Assembly (NCBI GenBank): GCA_028284235.1
Contig: JANQSC010000054.1
Span: 284,302 to 348,301, forward strand
From: Opitutaceae bacterium
GTDB taxonomy: Bacteria; Verrucomicrobiota; Verrucomicrobiia; Opitutales; Opitutaceae
Direction: 5' to 3'
Length of the DNA: 64,000 bases
Part shown: positions 55,418 through 64,000 of the stretch, piece by piece
Position numbering within the stretch: position 1 is the stretch's first letter
How the letters are laid out: the number at the start of each line of letters is the position of its first letter
Notes under the pieces: model-generated
Database searches by the model: none
Seen by the model: the letters and a program-made list of their open reading frames with translations, nothing else
What the model was told of the DNA's origin: nothing
Program-made: the position numbers and the translations under genes

Positions 55418-56596
55418 TTACGCGAAACGTTTCAGGGCGAGCCTCCAAAAGTTCTTCCGAATGAGCCGGATGATGTTCTTGTCGGCTCCGAGGGCTTGGT
55501 AGGAGGCGTGTACCCATTCGTTGGGGTCGTCGGGGCTGTGGCAGTCGTGCAAGTCGGAGAGCGAGAGGAATCCAGGAGGCGCTTCGGTCAATCTCTGTTC
55601 GAGCTCGTGGTCGGCCTCGATGCTCCATTCGAGGGGTCGGGGGAGAATGCCGATCAAACGCATGCGGCCTTTGACCACTTCTTTCAGCCAGTGCCAGCGG
55701 CGGGTGAGGAGGCATCCGTCGACTCCGGTTTTCAAGGCGAACGCTCCGCCTCTCCCGTCGTGGGCCTCGATGGTTGTCCAGTCCATACGGGAAAGGGCTA
55801 TTACGGGGGCGACGAGGGCGAAGAGGAACATCGCGAATAGGCGTTCCCGGAGAGACGTCTTGTGCAGGCGTTTACTGATGTCGCTCAGAATAAACGTGTC
55901 TGAAATGTTGACACGGGAACCGTGCTTGGCGTCCATGAGAAGCCCGCCGTCGACGGCGACTTGGTTGAGCGAGGTGTTTCTTCCAACCATCGTGCCGGGG
56001 AGGACGATGGAATCTTGAATGGTTGCGTTGTCATCGATAATCGTGTTCTCGCAGATGCAAGCGTTGGGTCCGACTGTTACGTTTGCCCCGATATCGCATT
56101 TGCCCTGTATCCAGTAAGGGCTGACGAGACTGGCGCTTTGATTAATGCGCGATTGCGGTCCGATCCATCCGCCGGTACAGCGTTGCGACTCGATGTGGAG
56201 CTCGTGCTGGTCAATCCGGTTCAGCCATTCTCGATTGAGGTCGAGCCAGTGGCGGAGCAAGTCGGCAGGGTTGTCAAGTCTGGCCCGGATTTTGTTCGAC
56301 TGGGGCAGGCCGAGGAGTGGAATGGCGTCCTCTGGAGCTTTTTCATCCGAAAGTATCGGAACGACGGATACGTTTCGGGACCAATAGGCTCCCCCGTTGA
56401 GGTAGTCGCGAACTTCGAGCGGCCGATCGGCGACGTGAAGCTCGATGTCTTCGATGGACTCGTCGACGGCTCGGTCCATCCAGTGGGCGATGAAGGGCTG
56501 GTTTCCAACGGGCCAGAGGCAGAACGGATGCGGGTTTTTCCACAGCTGATCGAGTTCCCCCCAGTCCGGGACGTGCAATTTCCATTTGCGTTTCAT
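55418..56596 (-). CDS. Fusion: nucleotidyltransferase-like, left-handed beta-helix and degenerate sugar-transferase tail
   Basis: Residues about 18-85 resemble NTP-transferases after the nucleotide-binding loop (FCLWPVGNQPFIAHWMDRAV, then VRDYLNGGAYW), but the N-terminal GXGTR loop is missing. Residues about 145-235 are hexapeptide repeats of a left-handed beta-helix (IGANVTVGPNACICENTIID). The tail has a hydrophobic segment (LFAMFLFALVAPVIAL) and VVKGRMRLIGILPRPLEW, which aligns with the KGDMSIVGPRP region of the sugar transferase encoded next door, with key residues changed. It probably binds or organises rather than catalyses. It is third in a tight operon. Confidence 0.7.
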   Translation of the reverse strand: MKRKWKLHVPDWGELDQLWKNPHPFCLWPVGNQPFIAHWMDRAVDESIEDIELHVADRPLEVRDYLNGGAYWSRNVSVVPILSDEKAPEDAIPLLGLPQSNKIRARLDNPADLLRHWLDLNREWLNRIDQHELHIESQRCTGGWIGPQSRINQSASLVSPYWIQGKCDIGANVTVGPNACICENTIIDDNATIQDSIVLPGTMVGRNTSLNQVAVDGGLLMDAKHGSRVNISDTFILSDISKRLHKTSLRERLFAMFLFALVAPVIALSRMDWTTIEAHDGRGGAFALKTGVDGCLLTRRWHWLKEVVKGRMRLIGILPRPLEWSIEADHELEQRLTEAPPGFLSLSDLHDCHSPDDPNEWVHASYQALGADKNIIRLIRKNFWRLALKRFA

Positions 56597-56611
56597 CGAA
56601 TCGGCCGGGTG

Positions 56612-57346
56612 TCAGTAGGCCCCTTTCCCGAGGAGCACGGCGGGCACGGTGAGCAGCAGGAGTTTGACGTCGAGCCAGAGGCTGCGTGACTGGATGTATT
56701 CGATATCGAGTCGAACTTGGTTGTCGAAATCGAGGTCGGTTCGCCCGCCGACTTGCCAGAAGCAGGTGAGGCCGGGCTTGGCGAGCAGACGCTTGCGGTC
56801 GTCGACCGAGTAGTCGGCGACTTCGGAGGGCACGACTGGACGGGGGCCGACGATGGACATGTCGCCTTTAAACACGTTCCAGAATTGGGGGAGCTCGTCG
56901 ATCGAGTATTTGCGGATGAAGGCTCCCACGCGGGTGATCCGCGGGTCGCCATTGAGTTTCATTTCCACGGTGTTCGTCGCTTCCTGCTGTTCGATCATTC
57001 GTTGGGCGACTGCCTCGGCGTCGAGCACCATGGAGCGGAATTTCCAGATGAGAAAGGACTCCCCTCTGAGTCCGATCCGGTTTTGCTTGAAGAAGACGGG
57101 TCCCCGGTCTTCGAGTTTGATCCAGGCCGCGCTGAGGGCGAAGATAGGGGAAAGAGCGACTAGGGCGACCGCGGATACGACCAAGTCGAAGGCGCGCTTG
57201 AAGAGCAGGGCGGAGCCGATGACGGCGGTCCAGGTGAAGCGCTTGATTCGGGCCCGCGTTTTCAGGCTGGCTTTGCCGGACGCGGTGGCGGCTTTCGCCC
57301 AGTATTCGGCGATTTCTGAATGGGGATCATGCGGGTTCGATTCCAT
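56612..57346 (-). CDS. Polyprenyl-phosphate sugar-1-phosphate transferase
   Basis: Starts a lipid-linked glycan by transferring sugar-1-phosphate from a UDP-sugar to undecaprenyl phosphate at the inner membrane. A membrane helix follows a 45-residue N-terminal part (FKRAFDLVVSAVALVALSPI). Catalytic region motifs are PVFFKQNRIGLRGESF, KFRSM, RKYSIDELPQFWNV and FKGDMSIVGPRP, ending with KPGLTCFWQVGGR. The ATG at 57346 overlaps the upstream gene by 20 bases and is preferred to a TTG at 57391. It matches the WcaJ/PglC-type core. Sugar specificity is not visible. Confidence 0.92.
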   Translation of the reverse strand: MESNPHDPHSEIAEYWAKAATASGKASLKTRARIKRFTWTAVIGSALLFKRAFDLVVSAVALVALSPIFALSAAWIKLEDRGPVFFKQNRIGLRGESFLIWKFRSMVLDAEAVAQRMIEQQEATNTVEMKLNGDPRITRVGAFIRKYSIDELPQFWNVFKGDMSIVGPRPVVPSEVADYSVDDRKRLLAKPGLTCFWQVGGRTDLDFDNQVRLDIEYIQSRSLWLDVKLLLLTVPAVLLGKGAY

Positions 57347-57962
57347 TTTCGGCGAGTCTAGTTCGTAGATCGGCCAAAAACGGCGTTTCAAAAGAGGTAT
57401 CTTCCTCGGGGGACAAAACGGTGTGTGCCATCGCTGCGGTGGGGGCTACGTGGGCTTGGTACATGGGTTCGGCGTCGCGCTTCCAGCTGGAGCGCACTTC
57501 GGAATCGGAGTAGCCGCGCGTATCGGTGTCGCGGCAGAGTCGGCGCCGCAGGCGTGTCGCGGCGTCGACGTCGATGAAAACGCGCGCGTCGAGCCGGGTT
57601 CGGATGGCGTCCCAATAGAGGGCGAACAGTCCTTCGAATACGAGAATTGGTTTTGGCTCGACGATGACGGTTTCCGGGAGGCGCGTGTGCGTGTCGTAGC
57701 GGTAGCGTGGGGCGGAAATCGACTTTCCACGCGCGAGTTGTTCGAATTGCTGGAGAAGCAAGGCGTACTCGATGGCGTCGGGGTGGTCGAAGTTGGTGGC
57801 CCGGGCCTCCGAAGCGGGGAGGCTTGAGAGGTCGCGATAGTACCAGTCGATCTCCATTCGAGCGACTTGGCCGGGGAACTGGGCGTCGATTTTGTCGGCG
57901 AGCCAGGACTTTCCCGAGCCGCTTCCCCCGGCGATTCCGATGATGAATGGGGATTTTTCCAC
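57327..57962 (-). CDS. udk: Uridine-kinase-like P-loop kinase
   Basis: A cytoplasmic nucleoside or small-molecule kinase. The P-loop GIAGGSGSGKSW is at about 9-20, followed by NFDHPDAIEYALL and the lid region RRLCRDTDTRGY. The 211 residues match uridine kinase (Udk). Phosphoribulokinase-like relatives are possible. The start is a GTG at 57962. It leads a four-gene operon with sugar-transfer and partner-switching genes, so the substrate could be a sugar or nucleoside in that pathway. The symbol is by motif only. Confidence 0.82.
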   Translation of the reverse strand: MEKSPFIIGIAGGSGSGKSWLADKIDAQFPGQVARMEIDWYYRDLSSLPASEARATNFDHPDAIEYALLLQQFEQLARGKSISAPRYRYDTHTRLPETVIVEPKPILVFEGLFALYWDAIRTRLDARVFIDVDAATRLRRRLCRDTDTRGYSDSEVRSSWKRDAEPMYQAHVAPTAAMAHTVLSPEEDTSFETPFLADLRTRLAENGIEPA

Positions 57963-58090
57963 GGGTGCTATCTACGGGAAAGCGAAGGGAGTACTCAAGA
58001 CTGTTGCTGCTGGAGCCGTATTATTGAATTGGGCTCGCTGGGCGCGTTCTCGCTCGGTCGCCGCAATCCAATCCATCTATTCCACACACA

Positions 58091-58405
58091 ATGAGCTCCG
58101 TAATTGAAGGACAGGTCGACGATGGCGTGCTTCGCGTCGAATTGGGCGTGAATCGCTTGGACGCTTCCGCGTCGCGTGATTTTAAGCAACAGGTGGAGGC
58201 GGTTTGGTCTCCGGAGGTGACTCGGGTCGAGATGGACTTTGGCAATGTGGGCTTTATCGACAGCTCGGGTGTCGGGGCCTTGCTGGGCGTGTACAAGCGT
58301 CTGCCCGCAAGCGACGGCGCGGTGCGTCTTACCCACGTGCAGGCTCCGGTGCAGTCGGTGATCGAACTGCTACGGCTGCACAAGGTTTTCGACATTTCCA
58401 ATTAG
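58091..58405 (+). CDS. STAS-domain anti-anti-sigma protein
   Basis: A 104-residue SpoIIAA/RsbV-like protein. The phosphorylatable Ser lies in GFIDSSGVGALLGVYK (about 55-70). Its usual role is to bind an anti-sigma kinase when unphosphorylated and release the sigma factor. It is divergent from the operon that ends with the RsbW/SpoIIE fusion and is the nearest candidate substrate for both modules. No sigma-B-like sigma factor is adjacent. The ATG at 58091 fits, without a clear ribosome site. Confidence 0.92.
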   Translation: MSSVIEGQVDDGVLRVELGVNRLDASASRDFKQQVEAVWSPEVTRVEMDFGNVGFIDSSGVGALLGVYKRLPASDGAVRLTHVQAPVQSVIELLRLHKVFDISN

Positions 58406-58626
58406 ACTTGATTTCGGCTAAGAGCGTCCCTTTTGGAGTCCGGATTGAGGACTCCGTTTCCGTCGGAATTAACTGATTTTTCTCAAGTGGCCCGTCTTGC
58501 GGGGGCGTCGCGCTCGGTTCCGTTCAAAAAAGTGACGCATCGGGGCAAAAATACCCCTTCTCGGCTCTGGTTGGGGCGTGGGCTGCCGATACAAAATTGA
58601 ACGCAACCCCGCAACCGCCACCAAAC

Positions 58627-62091
<3,465 letters not shown>

Positions 62092-62188
62092 GAGAACCGA
62101 TCGCGTTCCACTCCCTGAAAAGACTTGGCGGGCAATTGGCTTGCGCCGTTGATCGCAATCAATGTGATCGCTGGGTGTAGATCCTGGC

Positions 62189-64000
62189 ATGGCGGAACCG
62201 ATTCAAGACGAGCATTCCAGCGGGAGCCTCGGTGGTGGTTCCGAGGGGGCGCCGCGCGTCTCTGTTGTCTTAGCCGTTCGCGACCCCCAGCGCCATACGG
62301 CGTGCCTAGAGTCGCTCCGCGCTCACTGTCTGGAGGCGGTCGAAATCGTGTCCCTCCCGGTGATCGAGAGTTGCGCGGCCGCTTGGAATGCGGGAGCTGA
62401 GGAGGCTTCGGGCGATATTCTTGTTTTTCTAAAAGACGACGTCCGTTTGGAAGCGGGAGCGCTCGAATCGACGGTGGGTTGCTTTGCTGGGAACGGTTCG
62501 ATCGGCGCGGTGGGGGCGATGCTAGTCGACTCGGACGGGACCTTGCTCGAGGCGGGTTCGATCGTGGCGTCTAACGGGCAGTGCCGCGGAATCGGGCGAG
62601 GCTGGAATCCGGACGACTATCGAGCCCAGTTCCGGAAATCGGTAGCGTTCTGCTCGGGAGCCTATTTAGCGGTGACTCGGTCCGTGTTCGAATCGCTGGG
62701 AGGATTTGATCTTTCGTATCAGGAAGAGTACTACGAGGACGTGGATCTGTGCTTGCGTATTCGGTCTTCGGGCAAGCAGGTCGTCTACGATCCGGCGAGT
62801 CGCGTGGTTCGCCACGCCGAGAACCCGGAGGGCTGGGTAAAGGCCGCGGAGCGTATGGAGGCCAATCGCGAAACGCTGCTCCGATTGCGGGGCGAGGAGT
62901 TGGCGGCCCTGCCGGAAGGACTCGATACGGAAGTCGAACGTTTCTTCGAAGCGGTGGAAGGGCGGAGAATTCTCTGGGTTGAGGACGCGCCGGTTTTCGC
63001 CCACATGGGAGCGGGCTTTCCGAGGACTCGGGAGATGCTCTTAGCTCTTCTTGAAATGGGTCACCGGGTGACTTTGCTCCCCACGTTTATCACTGCGAGC
63101 GACTTTGCGGACGTCTATCGGGACACGCCTCGAGCGGTGGAGGTGGCTTTGGGAATCGGGACGGCGGGATTTGGGGAATTCTGGGCGCGCGAATCGGAGC
63201 GCTTCGACGCCGCCATCGTTTCGAGGCCGAATAACCTGAGCGATTTCGGTCGTATTTTTCTGGATACGAAACGCGCGAATCGGGGTTTCAAGTTCATTTA
63301 CGACGCGGAAGCGGTGTTCGCCAATCGCGAAATCAGCGAACGTCGCTGCCAGGGAGAGACGCTCTCTGAGAGCGAAGTTCGATCGCTGCTCGAAGCCGAA
63401 TTGAGTCCGGCCAAGGAGGCGGACGCGGTCCTTGCGATCTCGGAACAGGAGCGGCAGCAGTTTCGGATGCTCGGGTTCCCCAATGTCGCCATGCTGCGTC
63501 ATCACTCTCGTATCGCTCCGACTCGGAGCGCGTTTGGCGATCGGAGAGATTTTCTCTTTGTCGGGGCGGTGCACGCGGATTCGGCGCCGAACGCCTTGGG
63601 GTTGATCGACTTCATCGACCATTCGCTTCCCTTGATCCAATCGGAGCTGGGGGCGGACGTTAAGTTGTATTGCGCGGGTAAATACAATTCCGAGGAACTG
63701 GATCGCCGGGCTTCCGACTCGGCAGTCTTTCTGGGCTTTGTCGAGGACTTGGACGAGTGGTACGACCGGTGTCGCGTATTTGTCGCTCCGGCGAAGTTCG
63801 CGGCGGGAATACCGTTGAAGATCGTGGAAGCGGCCTCGCGCGGGATTCCGGTGGTGGGGACGACGCTTGCAAGCGAGCAGCTGGGCTGGTCGGAGGCGGA
63901 GATGCTGTCGGCGGATTCGGACGAGTCCATGGCGACTGGATGCGTGAAGGCGTACACGGACTCGGCCGTGTGGGAGCGATTGCGGACGGGGGCGCTCGAT
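62189..64000 (+). CDS. GT2-GT4 glycosyltransferase fusion, C-terminus cut off by window edge
   Basis: At least 604 residues; the frame is open to the last base. Residues about 20-220 form a GT-A (GT2) domain, ending in the characteristic YYEDVDLCLRIRSSGKQVVY after FCSGAYLAVTRSVF. From about 255 comes a GT-B (GT4) domain, with AHMGAGFPRTREMLLALLEM (N-half) and DFLFVGAVH, VKLYCAGKYN and VFVAPAKFAAGIPLKIVEAA (C-half). Such double-domain enzymes build surface polysaccharides. The ATG at 62189 has no clear ribosome site. It follows the hybrid kinase by 97 bases and fits the surrounding glycan theme. Confidence 0.85.
   Translation, partial: MAEPIQDEHSSGSLGGGSEGAPRVSVVLAVRDPQRHTACLESLRAHCLEAVEIVSLPVIESCAAAWNAGAEEASGDILVFLKDDVRLEAGALESTVGCFAGNGSIGAVGAMLVDSDGTLLEAGSIVASNGQCRGIGRGWNPDDYRAQFRKSVAFCSGAYLAVTRSVFESLGGFDLSYQEEYYEDVDLCLRIRSSGKQVVYDPASRVVRHAENPEGWVKAAERMEANRETLLRLRGEELAALPEGLDTEVERFFEAVEGRRILWVEDAPVFAHMGAGFPRTREMLLALLEMGHRVTLLPTFITASDFADVYRDTPRAVEVALGIGTAGFGEFWARESERFDAAIVSRPNNLSDFGRIFLDTKRANRGFKFIYDAEAVFANREISERRCQGETLSESEVRSLLEAELSPAKEADAVLAISEQERQQFRMLGFPNVAMLRHHSRIAPTRSAFGDRRDFLFVGAVHADSAPNALGLIDFIDHSLPLIQSELGADVKLYCAGKYNSEELDRRASDSAVFLGFVEDLDEWYDRCRVFVAPAKFAAGIPLKIVEAASRGIPVVGTTLASEQLGWSEAEMLSADSDESMATGCVKAYTDSAVWERLRTGALD

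Overview
The window looks like chromosomal DNA of a Verrucomicrobiota bacterium, most likely class Opitutia (Puniceicoccaceae or Pelagicoccus-like, probably marine). This assignment is inference. It rests on moderately high GC, weak Shine-Dalgarno sites, a sulfatase, a very long TonB receptor driven by a FecI/FecR pair, a KorAB 2-oxoacid:ferredoxin oxidoreductase, a 104-residue HU, and many palindromic intergenic repeats. No rRNA, tRNA, CRISPR array, insertion sequence or phage gene was recognised.

Layout. 1-5 kb: malate dehydrogenase (cut by the window edge), DAHP synthase with a terminator-like leader, then rightward ygfZ, a small gene, HU and galactokinase. 5-12 kb: leftward prepilin peptidase, aroE and a SirB1-like protein, a response regulator, a TVP38 membrane protein coupled to xseA, an ACT protein and a glycine-zipper lipoprotein. 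12-20 kb: a DUF255/SSP411 protein, a GH20 hexosaminidase with a HAD phosphatase, truC, a TSGG-repeat exported protein and an Rsm22-like methyltransferase. 20-31 kb: an ABC exporter, a sulfatase and a FecI-FecR-TonB receptor system. 31-38 kb: gamma-glutamyltransferase, a HipB/HipA toxin-antitoxin pair and 5-oxoprolinase. 38-46 kb: HrpA helicase, a small exported protein, an SO_0444-type metal permease and an atypical sensor kinase. 46-53 kb: korAB, elbB, two proteins of unknown function, trhO and yhbY. 53-64 kb: a regulatory and envelope-glycan region.

The most unusual region is 53.7-58.4 kb. One tight leftward operon runs uridine-kinase-like protein, polyprenyl-phosphate sugar transferase, a left-handed-beta-helix protein with a decayed sugar-transferase tail, then an RsbW-like ATPase/GAF/SpoIIE phosphatase fusion. 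A STAS anti-anti-sigma protein is divergent from it, and a large hybrid histidine kinase and a GT2-GT4 glycosyltransferase follow. This suggests partner-switching control tied to exopolysaccharide or envelope glycan synthesis.

At least four kinds of palindromic repeat occupy transcription-unit boundaries. One roughly 155-bp element is a nested set of hairpins whose two halves appear to keep their shape despite differing bases. A leader upstream of DAHP synthase carries a short reading frame ending Phe-Trp-Gly-Asn ahead of a strong intrinsic terminator, which resembles transcription attenuation. Coordinates and translations were read by hand from the sequence. Family names come from recognisable motifs, not from database searches.
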